The translations under genes were made by a program, and so were the position numbers. From CBDESN01 sp965242495 (GTDB taxonomy: Bacteria > Pseudomonadota > Alphaproteobacteria > MPNO01), in contig OZ251446.1 in NCBI GenBank assembly GCA_965242495.1, forward strand, positions 3,596,001-3,660,000: a stretch of 64,000 nucleotides of DNA, read 5' to 3'. Below the pieces are notes generated by a model. It was given only the letters and a program-made list of their open reading frames with translations. It searched no databases and had not been told where the DNA came from. Of the stretch, positions 1 through 9,328 are shown piece by piece; the stretch's first letter is position 1, and the number at the start of each line of letters is the position of its first letter.

Positions 1-684
1 GGCGGGCTCGGCATGAATACCGGCGTGGACGATGCCGTCAACCTGGGCTGGAAGCTCGCCGCGGCCTGCCAGGGTTGGGCCGGCCCCGGTCTGCTGGCCA
101 GTTATCAGGCCGAACGACGACCGATCGGTCAGCGCAACGTCGCCTTCGCCAAGAGCTTCGCCGACTCGGTTGGAAGGATGCCGGTCGCCGACGACCTGGA
201 AGCGGACGACGACGCCGGCCGCGCCCGGCGCAAGGCGCTGGGCGCCAAGTTGCGCGAGCACGCATTCCGCGAGTTCATCATCCCCGGCGTCGTGCTGGGG
301 CTGCGCTATTCCGACTCGCCGGCGGTGTCCTATGACGGCTTCGATCCGCCGCCGGCGGATCCCAACGCCTACGCCCAGACCGCCGCCGCCGGCGGACGCG
401 CGCCGCATGCCTGGCTCGACGACGGGGCGGCGCTCTACGACCGGCTGGGGGACGGGTTCACCCTGCTGCGGCTGGGCGGAACGAAGGCGGATTCCGCCGC
501 GTTGCTGGCCGCGGCGCATGAGCGGCGCGCGCCGCTCGCGCCGCTCGACATCGCCGATCCGGCGCTGCGCGAACTCTACGGGACCGACCTCGTTCTGATC
601 CGGCCCGACCAGCACATCGCTTGGCGAGGCGACGCGGCCCCATCCGACTGCCTCGGCCTCATCGACCGCCTGCGCGGCGCCTGA
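1..684 (+). CDS. FAD-dependent aromatic monooxygenase, C-terminal part
   Basis: The gene enters from the left edge and is open from base 1; only the last 227 residues or so are present. The fragment begins just before the GMNTGVDDAVNLGWKLA segment, the second FAD-contacting motif of class A flavin monooxygenases (PHBH/MhpA type), followed by the usual SYQAERRPIGQ helix. The rest matches the thioredoxin-like C-terminal domain of the MhpA/PheA group, ending in LIRPDQHIAWRG. Such enzymes hydroxylate phenolic or phenylpropionate substrates with NAD(P)H and O2 in the cytosol. The GxGxxG nucleotide-binding N-terminus lies outside the window, so the substrate cannot be inferred. It converges with the DUF2125 gene 17 bp downstream. 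Confidence 0.85.
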   Translation, partial: GGLGMNTGVDDAVNLGWKLAAACQGWAGPGLLASYQAERRPIGQRNVAFAKSFADSVGRMPVADDLEADDDAGRARRKALGAKLREHAFREFIIPGVVLGLRYSDSPAVSYDGFDPPPADPNAYAQTAAAGGRAPHAWLDDGAALYDRLGDGFTLLRLGGTKADSAALLAAAHERRAPLAPLDIADPALRELYGTDLVLIRPDQHIAWRGDAAPSDCLGLIDRLRGA

Positions 685-701
685 CCGGCGACGGCGGCGG
701 C

Positions 702-1772
702 TCAGCGCCAGTCGATGCGGGGCAGCGGCGGCAGGCGGATCGGGCCGATCGAGAAGCGCCGGTCCTGAAGCGTAAGCGGCAGGGCGGCGCTCGACTCCCC
801 GTCCGGCGCGCGCCGCGCCCCCTGCCCGAGAACGACCCTGGCGGCGAGCGCCGCGCTCGCCCGCAGACGCCCGGCCTCGACCAGCGCGTCGATGGCCTCC
901 TCGTAGCCGCGCAAGCGCGCGCTCATGGCGCCGATCGGTTGCAGAGCGCCATCGAGGGCGAAGGCGCCGTCGGCCTCCAGCGTCAGCGGCGGCCAGACGA
1001 CGCGGAGCCGGTCGAGTTCGATGGTTCCTCCGGCATCCCGCCACGCGGCCAGCGCGGCGGCCGCGCGGCCGATGCCCGCGGCCTCGATGTCGAGGTCGCC
1101 GATCAAAGCAAGCTCCGCGTCCAGCCGGTCGATCGGGGGTAGGGGCCGGTCGATCCGTCCGGGCAGGACGAATTCCCGGCGCTCGAGGCCCGGGTGCTCG
1201 AAGCGCGACGCCGACAGGGCGAGCCGCGCGCCCGAGGGCTTCGGCCCCGGCCCCGCGTCGGGCGCAGCCCCCGGTCGCGGCGCGGCGAAGCTCCAGCGCA
1301 GAGACCCGATCCGTATACCGTCGTCGGCCTCGATCCGATTGATCCGCGCCGACAGACCGGCGACGGCGCCGTTCGCGCGGAAACGCGCCGTCGCGCGCGC
1401 CGCGCCGAAGCGCAGCCGCAACTCGCGCGGCCGACCCCGACCGGCCAGGGCCAACCGATGATCGCCGGGAAACGCGAGCCGGACGATTCGCGGGCGCCAG
1501 GGCCGCGTCTCCGCCCGGACCGGCGGCCCCCGCCAGCGCCACCACCCGTCCGGCGGCGCGAGTCGGACGTTCCGCAGCTCGGTCCGCAGCCGCAACGGGA
1601 AGCCGCCGACGGACGGCTCGTCGAAGGCGACCGCCCAGCCCTCGGCCCGGCGATCGTCGGCCCAGACGAACAGCCCGCGCCGCAGACCGTCGGCGGCGAC
1701 CATCCAGTAGCAGGCATACAGCGCCGGCAGGGCGGCAAGCACAGCGACGACGGCGAGGCGGCGGCGAGTCAC
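702..1772 (-). CDS. DUF2125 family membrane-anchored protein
   Basis: This protein of about 356 residues begins with a basic stretch (TRRRLAVVAVLAALPALYA) that forms a single N-terminal membrane anchor, followed by WMVAADGLRRGLFVWADDRR and GGFPLRLR. Those motifs are typical of the DUF2125 family, found mainly in alphaproteobacteria, and the bulk is predicted to be periplasmic. The family has no assigned biochemical role. The start is uncertain. The frame is open to 1916, but the upstream residues look non-coding, and I chose the GTG at 1772 because it puts the basic and hydrophobic anchor at the N-terminus. No strong ribosome-binding site precedes it. Confidence 0.8.
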   Translation of the reverse strand: MTRRRLAVVAVLAALPALYACYWMVAADGLRRGLFVWADDRRAEGWAVAFDEPSVGGFPLRLRTELRNVRLAPPDGWWRWRGPPVRAETRPWRPRIVRLAFPGDHRLALAGRGRPRELRLRFGAARATARFRANGAVAGLSARINRIEADDGIRIGSLRWSFAAPRPGAAPDAGPGPKPSGARLALSASRFEHPGLERREFVLPGRIDRPLPPIDRLDAELALIGDLDIEAAGIGRAAAALAAWRDAGGTIELDRLRVVWPPLTLEADGAFALDGALQPIGAMSARLRGYEEAIDALVEAGRLRASAALAARVVLGQGARRAPDGESSAALPLTLQDRRFSIGPIRLPPLPRIDWR

Positions 1773-2256
1773 GGCGGGACGCTGGCTTTTTTCATGGAAA
1801 TACAATCTTAATCTGCGGAACGACGCACAACGCAGGGAAGCCCGCCGGTTCAGATCCCGTTCCGGCGGGACCGAACTGTTCCCGTGGCATGTTCGCTTTG
1901 GGCAAGGTTGGCGCATCCACCTGCGCTTCGACGCGGGATGCCGGGAAGTCGAAATCGGCTACATAGGACCCCATCTGCCGCTGTAAGGTCAAAACTCCGG
2001 CTACAACCAGTGAAGATGCCGGCCCAGCTCCAACGCATGACAGGCGAGGCGTTCCGTCGGTGCGCGCTCCGCGGGCGCCCCGGCGAAGCGCCGGGGCGCC
2101 CGGAAGGCGGTGTATCGAGAGGGTAGCACGTCCAGAAGAGTCGTGCGAAGCGGTCCCTACGCATTGCCCGTTACGCGTGATGCCGACGGTCGCGCCATCC
2201 TAGGTACGCCGGCGCTGTGCTAACATCGCCAAGCGTCTATCCATCAGGAGACTTCC
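1773..2256. other. Intergenic region between divergent genes
   Basis: These 484 bp separate the DUF2125 gene (minus) from the molybdopterin subunit gene (plus), so promoters for both probably lie here. I see no convincing small gene. The clearest structure is a GC-rich perfect hairpin at 2073-2101, listed separately. The segment from about 1860 to 2040 is lower in GC than the flanking genes. Confidence 0.5.
2073..2101. repeat. Perfect 13-bp inverted repeat (hairpin)
   Basis: The arms GGGCGCCCCGGCG and CGCCGGGGCGCCC are separated by AAG. There is no T-run on either side, so it is not an intrinsic terminator of the usual form. It lies 156 bp upstream of the start at 2257 and may be a leader structure or a protein site. 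Confidence 0.6.
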
Positions 2257-4677
2257 ATGAACGGTACCCGGCTTCCGCCGGAGCTGCCGGACGGACGGGA
2301 CTCCGCCTTCGTCGGCATCGGCGCTTCGGTCCTGCGTAAGGAGGACGCGCGGTTCCTCATCGGGCGCGGGCGCTATCTCGGCGACATGGCGGTGGCGGAC
2401 GCGCTGCACTGCCACGTCGTCCGCTCGCCGCACGCCCATGCGCGCCTGGGGCCGATCGGGACCGCGGCCGCGGCGGCCGCGCCCGGCGTCGCCGCCGTGT
2501 TCACCGGGGCCGACATGGCCGCCGACGGGATCGGGCCGATGCCCTGCCTGTGGCGGATCCAGTCGAAGGACGGCGGCCCCATGGCCGAGCCGCCGCGCTG
2601 GGCCATCGCCCGCGGCGTCGTCCGCCATGTCGGGGAGCCGGTCGCCGTCGTCGTCGCCGACGGCCCCGAACGCGCCGCCGATGCGGCCGAGCGGATCGAG
2701 ATCGACTACGACGTCCGCCCGGCCGTCGCCGACGCCGGCGATGCGGTCGCCGACGGCGCGCCGCAGCTGCACGACGAGGCCGCAGGGAACGTCTGCTTCC
2801 GCTGGACGCGGGGCGACCCGGAAGCGGTCGAGGACGCCTTCCGTCGGGCGGCGCATGTCGTCCGGGCGAAGCTGACCAACAACCGGATCGCCGGGGCGGC
2901 GCTCGAAAATCGCTGCGCGTTGGGCGTCTACGACCCGGTCGCCGACCGCCATACCCTGTACGCGACCACCCAGGCCCCTCATCTGATCCGCCGCTCGGCG
3001 GCGGCGGAACTCGGCGTCCCCGAGGGCGCGCTCCGCGTCGTGGCCCCCGACATGGGCGGCGGGTTCGGCTACAAGGGCAAACACTACCCGGAGGAGACGA
3101 TCGTCGTCTGGGCGGCGAAGCGGCTGCGCCGGCCGGTGCGCTGGACGGGAAGCCGGGGCGAGGCGTTCGTCTCCGACACCCAGGCGCGCGACCACGCGAC
3201 CGAAGCGGCGCTGGCGCTTGACGGCGACGGGCGCTTCCTCGGCCTCCGGGTCGAGACGATGGCCGATCTGGGGGCGTATCTGTCCACCTTCGGCCCGGCG
3301 ATCCCGAGCGCGATCTACGGCGCGCTGCTCGCCGGCGTCTATCGCACCCCCGCGGTTTCGGTCGAGGTCACCGGCGTTTTCACCAACACCACGCCGACCG
3401 ACGCCTATCGCGGCGCCGGCCGGCCCGAGGCCTGCTTCGTGCTGGAGCGGCTGTGCGACCAGGCGGCAGCCGCGCTCGGGCTCGACCGCCGCGAGATCCG
3501 CCGCCGCAACCTGATACCCGCCGGGGCGATGCCCTATGCGACGCCGGTGGGACCCACCTACGACTGCGGCGATTTCGGCAGCGTCATGGCGCAGGCGCTG
3601 GAAGCGGCGGAGTACGACTCCTTCGCCGCCCGCCGCGAGGAGTCGCGGCGCCGCGGCCTGCTGCGCGGCGTCTCCGTCGCCAACTTCGTCGAGTCCTCGG
3701 GCGTCGCCCCCTCCCGCCTTGCGGGCGCGCTGGGGGCGCGCGTCGGCTTCTTCGAGGCGGCGCGGGTGTCGGTCGATCCGGCGGGCGGCGTCCATGCCTT
3801 CCTCGGCACCCACAATCACGGGCAGGCGCACGAGACCACCTTCGCGCAGATTCTGGCCGACCGGCTGGGCGCGCCGTTCGACCGCATCCGCGTCAGCGAG
3901 GGAGACACCGATACGACGCCGCTGGGGACCGGGACGTTCGGCTCGCGCTCGATCGCGGTCGGCGGCTCGGCGCTCGACCGCGCCGCGGCCAAGATCGTCG
4001 CCAAGGGCAAGCGCATCGCGGCGCATCTGCTGGAGGCGGCGCCCGCCGACATCGAGTTCGGCGGCGGCCGGTTCGTCGTCGCCGGCACCGACCGGACGCT
4101 GTCCTTCGCCGAAATGGCCCATGCCGCGCACGCGCCGCACGACTACCCCCTGGAGGAGCTCGAGCCCGGGCTCGACGAGACCGCGGGCTACGATCCGCCC
4201 AATTTCGCCTTCTCCAACGGCAGTCACGTCTGCGAGGTCGAGGTCGATCCCGAGACCGGCTCGGTGCGGCTCGCCGCCTATCGGGCGGTGGACGACATCG
4301 GCGTCGTCGTCAATCCGATGGTCGCCGAAGGCCAGATCCACGGCGGCCTCGCCCAGGGCGTGGGCCAGGCGCTGATGGAGGTCTGCCGCTACGACCGCGA
4401 AAGCGGGCAGGCGCTCTCCGGCTCGTTCATGGATTACGCCCTGCCGCGCGCCGACGACCTGCCGTGTTTCGAATCGACGTTCGACGAGTCGCAGCCCTGT
4501 ACGCACAACCCGCTGGGAGCCAAGGGCTGCGGCGAGTCGGGCGCGATCGGCGCCCCGCCGGCGATCGTCGGCGCGGTGCTCGACGCGCTGCGCCCGCTCG
4601 GCGTGGACGACATCGAGATGCCGCTCACCCCGTTCCGCGTATGGCGGGCGATCCGGGCGGCGGGACGCGGGCCGTAG
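2257..4677 (+). CDS. Xanthine dehydrogenase family molybdopterin-binding subunit (form II CoxL-like)
   Basis: This 806-residue protein is the large, Mo-MCD-binding subunit of a molybdenum hydroxylase. The a/b hammerhead domain comes first (about residues 20-130), with the RSPHAHARL motif, then the Mo-binding domains. It carries AYRGAGR at residues 383-389, the signature of form II CO-dehydrogenase-like subunits; true aerobic CODH has AYXCSFR, so it is not expected to oxidise CO. The active-site glutamate is E760 in GCGESGAIGA. No iron-sulfur or FAD subunit lies on its own strand. It converges on another large-subunit gene 23 bp downstream, whose operon has small and medium subunits it could share. 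The start follows a GGAGACTTCC sequence. Confidence 0.93.
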   Translation: MNGTRLPPELPDGRDSAFVGIGASVLRKEDARFLIGRGRYLGDMAVADALHCHVVRSPHAHARLGPIGTAAAAAAPGVAAVFTGADMAADGIGPMPCLWRIQSKDGGPMAEPPRWAIARGVVRHVGEPVAVVVADGPERAADAAERIEIDYDVRPAVADAGDAVADGAPQLHDEAAGNVCFRWTRGDPEAVEDAFRRAAHVVRAKLTNNRIAGAALENRCALGVYDPVADRHTLYATTQAPHLIRRSAAAELGVPEGALRVVAPDMGGGFGYKGKHYPEETIVVWAAKRLRRPVRWTGSRGEAFVSDTQARDHATEAALALDGDGRFLGLRVETMADLGAYLSTFGPAIPSAIYGALLAGVYRTPAVSVEVTGVFTNTTPTDAYRGAGRPEACFVLERLCDQAAAALGLDRREIRRRNLIPAGAMPYATPVGPTYDCGDFGSVMAQALEAAEYDSFAARREESRRRGLLRGVSVANFVESSGVAPSRLAGALGARVGFFEAARVSVDPAGGVHAFLGTHNHGQAHETTFAQILADRLGAPFDRIRVSEGDTDTTPLGTGTFGSRSIAVGGSALDRAAAKIVAKGKRIAAHLLEAAPADIEFGGGRFVVAGTDRTLSFAEMAHAAHAPHDYPLEELEPGLDETAGYDPPNFAFSNGSHVCEVEVDPETGSVRLAAYRAVDDIGVVVNPMVAEGQIHGGLAQGVGQALMEVCRYDRESGQALSGSFMDYALPRADDLPCFESTFDESQPCTHNPLGAKGCGESGAIGAPPAIVGAVLDALRPLGVDDIEMPLTPFRVWRAIRAAGRGP

Positions 4678-4700
4678 GCTCGCCCTCCGCGACGCAGCGG

Positions 4701-7067
4701 TCAGCCGCCGATCTTGCCCAGGGCGTGGAGGATGCGCTCGGGCGTCGCCGGCATCTCGTCCACCCGCGCGCCGAGCGGGCGCAGGGCGTCGTTGATCGCG
4801 ACCAGCACCGCGGCGCCGGCCCCGACCGCGCCGCCTTCGCCCGCCCCTTTGGTTCCCAGCGCGGTCCCCCGGGCCGGCGTCTCGACGTGGGCCACCTGGA
4901 TGTCGGGCATCTCGCCGGCCATCGGCACCAGATAGTCGGCCAGCGATCCGTTGCGCAGCTGGCCGTCGGCGTCGTATCGGCAGTGCTCGAACAGCGCCCC
5001 GCCGATCCCCTGGACGATGCCGCCCCGGATCTGCTCGTCGACCAGCAACGGGTTGACGACGCGCCCGCAATCCTCGACCGACCAATGGCCGAGCAGGGTC
5101 ACGAAACCGGTGTCGGGATCGACTTCGAGCCAGGACGCCTGGACGCCGTTGGCCATGACCATCGGCCGGTGCTTGAGCGTGTATTGCCGGGTCGCCGCCA
5201 GCTGGGGCTGGAGGCCGGGCGGCAGCGTGTCCTGGCGGAAATGCCCGATCTCGCCGATCTCGGCGAGGCTCATGCGCGGCGTCCCGGTCCCGGCGTCGCA
5301 TACCTGGCCGTCCGCCAGATCGAGCGCCGCCGGGTCGGACTGGAGGATGGCGCCGGCGATCTCCAGGACGTTGTCGCGCAGCGCCCCCGCCGCGGCGTGG
5401 GCCGCCTCGCCGCCGATGGTGACGCCGCGCGAGGCCCAGGCCCCGCCGCCATAGGGCGCGGTCGCGGTGTCGCCGGCGACGACGGCCACGTCATCCATCC
5501 CGACGCCCAGCCGGTCGGCGACGATCTGGGCGATTCCGGTCAGCGTGCCCTGTCCCTGGTCGGTGATGCTGGTCACGCAGCGGACTTTGCCGGAGGGCTC
5601 CAGCCGGACCGTGCAGCCGTCCCCGGTCGTGAGCCGCGCCCCCGCCGGGCCGTAATAGACCGGCCCGACCGCGGTCAGTTCGACGAAGGCGGCGACGCCG
5701 ACCCCGCGCCAGACCCCGCCGGCGCGGAGCCGGGCCTGTTCGGTCCGCAGCGACTCGTAGTCCATCGCCCGCACCAGATCGTCGAGGCAGCGGACCAGCG
5801 ACATGTCCTGCAGCTCGACCCCGCCCGGCGTGCGATAGGGGTACATGTCGTCGGTCAGATAGTTGCGTCGCCGCAGAGCTACCGGGTCCATTCCCGCGGC
5901 CCAGGCCGCATCGTCCACCAGCTGTTCGGCGATGGCGGTGGCGATCGGCTGGCCGACGCCCCGATACATGCCGATCGGGACCTTGTTCTCGAACACGCAG
6001 CGAAGCCGCCCGCGATAGTTGCGGTGGCGATAGGGCGCGCCGCCCAGGCGGACGACCATCAAGCCCTCGCCGACCCCGACGCGGCGATAGCCGCACACCG
6101 CGCCGATCGCGCTCACGGCGTCGATTTCGAACCCGGTGATGTCGCCCTCCCGCGAGACCGCGATCCGCCCGGCGACCCGCTGATCGCGCGAATGGATGTC
6201 GGAGACGAAGGATTCCAGCCGGTCGGCGACGTATTTCACCGTCCGGCCCATCAGCATCGCGATCGCCGCCACCGCGACCTCGTCGCCGTAGACGTTGACC
6301 TTGATGCCGAAACCGCCGCCGATGTCGGGAGCGATGACGCGGATCTTGTGCTCGGGCACGCCGAGATGCCGCGCGTATACGTCCTGCATCTGCCATGGCG
6401 CCTGATGCGACTGTCGGACGGTGAGCGTGGAGTCCACGGGGTCGAACGCGGCGATCGTGGTCCGGGGCTCCAGCGGAACGCCGGTATGGCGCCCGAAGGC
6501 GAGGCGGCGCTCGGCGACGAACGCGGCTTCGGCGAACGCGCGGGCCGCGTCGCCGGCTTCGATCACGGTCTCCAGCGCCAGGTTGTCGCCCAGCGCGGGA
6601 TGCACCAGCGCGGCGCCGGGGGCCAGGGCCGCTTCCGGGTCGGCGACCGGCGGCAGCTCGCGCCACTCGACCTCCACCCGTTCGGCCGCGTCCTCGGCGA
6701 GCGCGCGGGTTTCGGCGACCACCGCGGCGACCGGGGCTCCCTGCCACAACGCCGCCTCCACCGCCATGGGATGGATCGGCGGCGATCTCAGCCCCGGCAG
6801 ATGGTCGGCGGCGCCCGCCCAAGGGGCGCAGACGCGGGCGACGTCGGCGCCGGTCACCAGCCGCTTGACGCCCGGCGAGGCGAGGGCGGCGGCGCCGTCG
6901 ATGCCGAGGATCCGCGCATGGGCGTAGGGGCTGCGGACGAAGGCGACGTGGAGGGCGCGGAGCGGCTGGATGTCGTCGGTGTAGCGCCCGCGCCCGCGGG
7001 CCAGGCGGCGCGCTTCGGTCCTCGGCAGCCGCCGGCCGACGGCGCCGGCGCCCGCGGTATCGCTCAT
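4701..7067 (-). CDS. Xanthine dehydrogenase family molybdopterin-binding subunit
   Basis: This 788-residue large subunit of a molybdenum hydroxylase opens with VGRRLPRTEARRLARGRGRY and the RSPYAHARI motif of the hammerhead domain. The loop that is AYRGAGR in form II CoxL proteins reads MYRGVGQ at residues 367-373. The cofactor-binding GQGTLTG and the catalytic glutamate segment GAGEGGAVGA are present. Its start overlaps the stop of the 2Fe-2S subunit gene by four bases (ATGA), so it is the last gene of a medium-small-large operon read on the minus strand. The frame is open further upstream, but that extension lies within the 2Fe-2S gene and is not coding. The substrate is unknown. Confidence 0.93.
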   Translation of the reverse strand: MSDTAGAGAVGRRLPRTEARRLARGRGRYTDDIQPLRALHVAFVRSPYAHARILGIDGAAALASPGVKRLVTGADVARVCAPWAGAADHLPGLRSPPIHPMAVEAALWQGAPVAAVVAETRALAEDAAERVEVEWRELPPVADPEAALAPGAALVHPALGDNLALETVIEAGDAARAFAEAAFVAERRLAFGRHTGVPLEPRTTIAAFDPVDSTLTVRQSHQAPWQMQDVYARHLGVPEHKIRVIAPDIGGGFGIKVNVYGDEVAVAAIAMLMGRTVKYVADRLESFVSDIHSRDQRVAGRIAVSREGDITGFEIDAVSAIGAVCGYRRVGVGEGLMVVRLGGAPYRHRNYRGRLRCVFENKVPIGMYRGVGQPIATAIAEQLVDDAAWAAGMDPVALRRRNYLTDDMYPYRTPGGVELQDMSLVRCLDDLVRAMDYESLRTEQARLRAGGVWRGVGVAAFVELTAVGPVYYGPAGARLTTGDGCTVRLEPSGKVRCVTSITDQGQGTLTGIAQIVADRLGVGMDDVAVVAGDTATAPYGGGAWASRGVTIGGEAAHAAAGALRDNVLEIAGAILQSDPAALDLADGQVCDAGTGTPRMSLAEIGEIGHFRQDTLPPGLQPQLAATRQYTLKHRPMVMANGVQASWLEVDPDTGFVTLLGHWSVEDCGRVVNPLLVDEQIRGGIVQGIGGALFEHCRYDADGQLRNGSLADYLVPMAGEMPDIQVAHVETPARGTALGTKGAGEGGAVGAGAAVLVAINDALRPLGARVDEMPATPERILHALGKIGG

Positions 7068-7558
7068 CGCGCCGCGGGCTGGCCCGCAAGCCGCCTGTCG
7101 AGCGTCGTCTCGATCGCGTCGACGATCGCGTGGTAGCCGGTGCAGCGGCAGTAATTGCCGGAGATGAACTCGCGGATCTGCCGGCGCGTCATCGGCGCCG
7201 GGTCCTTCAGCAGCTCGGCCGCGGTCATCAGCATCCCCGGCGTGCAATAGCCGCATTGCAGAGCGTTGCGCTCGACGAAGGCGTCCTGCAGGTCGGCGAT
7301 CTCGCCGGTGTCGGAGACGCCCTCGATGGTCAGGACCTCGCAGCCGTCGGCCTGCACCGCCAGCATCAGGCAGCCGCGCACGACCTCGCCGTCGACCCGC
7401 ACCGAACAGGCGCCGCACACGCCGTGCTCGCAGCCCAGATGGGAGCCGGTGAACCCCAGTTCGATGCGCAGGAAGTCCACCAGATGCTGACGCACCTTGA
7501 CGCTGCGCGTCACGGTCTCGCCGTTGACCGTGAGGGCGATGTCCGCGGTCTCTTCCAT
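7064..7558 (-). CDS. (2Fe-2S)-binding small subunit of molybdenum hydroxylase
   Basis: This 164-residue protein has the two cluster domains of CoxS-type subunits. The plant-ferredoxin-like domain uses C43, C48, C51 and C63 (GCEHGVCGAC...C). The helical domain uses C102, C105, C137 and C139 (QCGYC...YCRC). It passes electrons from the Mo site of the large subunit to the FAD subunit. Its ATG shares one base with the stop of the FAD-subunit gene (TGATG) and its own stop overlaps the large-subunit start, so the three genes are translationally coupled. Confidence 0.95.
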   Translation of the reverse strand: MEETADIALTVNGETVTRSVKVRQHLVDFLRIELGFTGSHLGCEHGVCGACSVRVDGEVVRGCLMLAVQADGCEVLTIEGVSDTGEIADLQDAFVERNALQCGYCTPGMLMTAAELLKDPAPMTRRQIREFISGNYCRCTGYHAIVDAIETTLDRRLAGQPAAR

Positions 7559-8427
7559 CACGCCGCCCCCGCGCGTTGCAGGGCCTCGGCCAGCAGGCGG
7601 CCGGTAAGCACCCGCGCCAGATGAAGCTTCATCGCCGGACTCCCATGCAGGTTGTCGATCGGGTCCAGGTCGTCGGCGAGCGCCGCCTGGACCGCGGCCA
7701 GGCGCTCGTCGGACCAGGGGCCGGCCTCGGCGGCGGCGATCGCCTTCGGCGCGAGGCGGGGCCGGTCCTCGCTGGCGAAGTAGACCAGCCGGAGATCGGC
7801 GAAGGTCCGCCCCTCGACGCGGCCGTGGCAGGCGACCCCGCTCAGGGCGAAGTCGCCGTGGCGCCGGCTGAGCTCGGTGAACGCCGAGACGTAGCCCGGC
7901 CGCTGCGCCGGCGCCCGCGTCTCGACCAGGATCTCGTCGGCGCGCCGCGCGGTCTCGTACAGCCCCTTGAAGAAGTCGGCCGCGGCGACCGTCCGCCGTC
8001 CGTTCCGGCTGGCGAGCACGAACGAGGCCGAACAGGCGAGGGCGCAGGCCGGTAGTTCGGCCGCCGGATCGGCGAGCGCGATGCTGCCGCCGAAGGTCCC
8101 CCGGTTGCGGACCGCGACATGCGCCACCTGCGGCATCGCCTCGGCGATCAGCGGCAGATGGCGGGCCACGGCCGCCGACCGCATCACCTCGGCATGGCGG
8201 GCGAGAGCGCCGATGCGAACCTCGTCGCCCTCGACCGAGATCCCCTTCAGCTCGTCGATGCGGTTGATGTCGATTAGGATCCGGGGCGTCGACAGCCGCA
8301 TGTTGAGCGTCGGCATCAGGCTCTGCCCGCCCGCGAGGATGCGGGCGTCGTCGCCATGCTCGTCGAGCAGCTCCAGCGCCCGGTCGAGGCTCTCGGGCCG
8401 GGCGTATTCGAACTTCGGCGCCTTCAC
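7558..8427 (-). CDS. FAD-binding medium subunit of molybdenum hydroxylase (CoxM-like)
   Basis: This 289-residue protein contains LAGGQSLMPTLNMRL and RNRGTFGGSIALADPAAELP, the two FAD-contacting motifs of the FAD_binding_5 domain in CO-dehydrogenase-type medium subunits, followed by the C-terminal CO_deh_flav_C region. It takes electrons from the 2Fe-2S subunit and reduces the final acceptor. I chose the GTG at 8427 because GGGGAGGA precedes it at good spacing and because KAPKFEYARP is the usual N-terminus. It is first in the operon; the divergent SDR gene begins 112 bp away. Confidence 0.93.
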   Translation of the reverse strand: MKAPKFEYARPESLDRALELLDEHGDDARILAGGQSLMPTLNMRLSTPRILIDINRIDELKGISVEGDEVRIGALARHAEVMRSAAVARHLPLIAEAMPQVAHVAVRNRGTFGGSIALADPAAELPACALACSASFVLASRNGRRTVAAADFFKGLYETARRADEILVETRAPAQRPGYVSAFTELSRRHGDFALSGVACHGRVEGRTFADLRLVYFASEDRPRLAPKAIAAAEAGPWSDERLAAVQAALADDLDPIDNLHGSPAMKLHLARVLTGRLLAEALQRAGAA

Positions 8428-8539
8428 GCGCGTCCTCCCCGTCTGCCGCGATCGCCGGTACGATCGCTCCTCCCGGCGGCATATTATCCGAGCCGGGCGG
8501 ATGAGCAAGATCGGGTTTGCGAAACCGGGAGAGACGGCG

Positions 8540-9328
8540 ATGGCGGCGTGGGAAGAGGTTTCGATCGACAGGATGTTCCGCATCGACGGCGAGGCGGCGT
8601 GGGTGACGGGCGCAGCGGCCGGGTTCGGCCGCATCGCGGCGCTGACCCTGGCCCGGGCCGGGGCCGCGGTCGCGGTCACCGACATCGACGGCGACGGCGC
8701 CGCCGGGGTCGCCGAAGAGATCGCCGCGGCCGGCGGCAGGGCACTGGCGATCGCCCTCGACGTCGCCGACCGGGGGCGCGTCCGCGAAGCGGCGACCGAG
8801 ATCGCCGATGCGCTGGGCGGCATCGGGATACTGATCAACAACGCCGGCATCGCGCGGCGCGGGCCGACCGAGACCCTCGCCGACGAGGACTGGGACGCGG
8901 TGGTTGCGGTCAACATGACCGCGCCCTTCGTTTGCGCGCGCGAGGCCAGCCGCTACATGCTCGCTGCGGGCGCGGGGCGCATCGTCAACATCGCCTCGAT
9001 CATGGGCTTCGTCGGCAACGGCCTGTTTCCCCATCTCGCCTATCAGGCGACCAAGGGCGGGCTGGTCAACATGACCCGCTCGCTGGCGGTGGAATGGGCG
9101 GGGCGCGGCGTGCGGGTGAACGGGATCGCGCCCAGCTTCTTCCGCACCGGCTTCGGCAGCGCGGTGCTGACTCCGGAGACCGTCCGGGCGATCGAGGAGC
9201 GGACGCCGCTGGGCCGCCTCGGCCGGCCCGAAGAGCTCGCCGGCGGCATCCTCTATCTGGCGAGCCCGGCGTCGTCGATGGTCACCGGGCACGTGCTGGC
9301 GATCGACGGCGGCTGGCTGGCTTGGTGA
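8540..9328 (+). CDS. SDR family NAD(P)-dependent oxidoreductase
   Basis: This 262-residue classical short-chain dehydrogenase has the nucleotide-binding TGAAAGFG, the NNAG motif, and a Ser...Tyr-x-x-x-Lys catalytic set (NIASIMG, then YQATK). The C-terminal DGGW is typical of the 3-oxoacyl-ACP reductase/gluconate 5-dehydrogenase group. It should reduce or oxidise a carbonyl/alcohol pair in the cytosol; the substrate is unknown. The ATG at 8540 has GGGAGA about seven bases upstream, and an alternative ATG at 8501 has a poorer site. It is divergent from the molybdenum hydroxylase operon, which suggests a related catabolic role. Confidence 0.9.
   Translation: MAAWEEVSIDRMFRIDGEAAWVTGAAAGFGRIAALTLARAGAAVAVTDIDGDGAAGVAEEIAAAGGRALAIALDVADRGRVREAATEIADALGGIGILINNAGIARRGPTETLADEDWDAVVAVNMTAPFVCAREASRYMLAAGAGRIVNIASIMGFVGNGLFPHLAYQATKGGLVNMTRSLAVEWAGRGVRVNGIAPSFFRTGFGSAVLTPETVRAIEERTPLGRLGRPEELAGGILYLASPASSMVTGHVLAIDGGWLAW

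Noticed and set aside
2257..4677. Assignment as aerobic carbon monoxide dehydrogenase (CoxL form I)
   Set aside because: The diagnostic loop is AYRGAGR, not AYXCSFR. The other two large subunits in the window also lack the Cys.
2200..7136. Very long open frames on both strands over the molybdopterin subunit genes, including a minus-strand frame of more than 1000 codons
   Set aside because: In ~70 percent GC DNA stop codons are rare in all frames. These frames are Arg/Gly/Ala/Pro-rich and lack any motif, and the opposite frames encode clear CoxL-type proteins.
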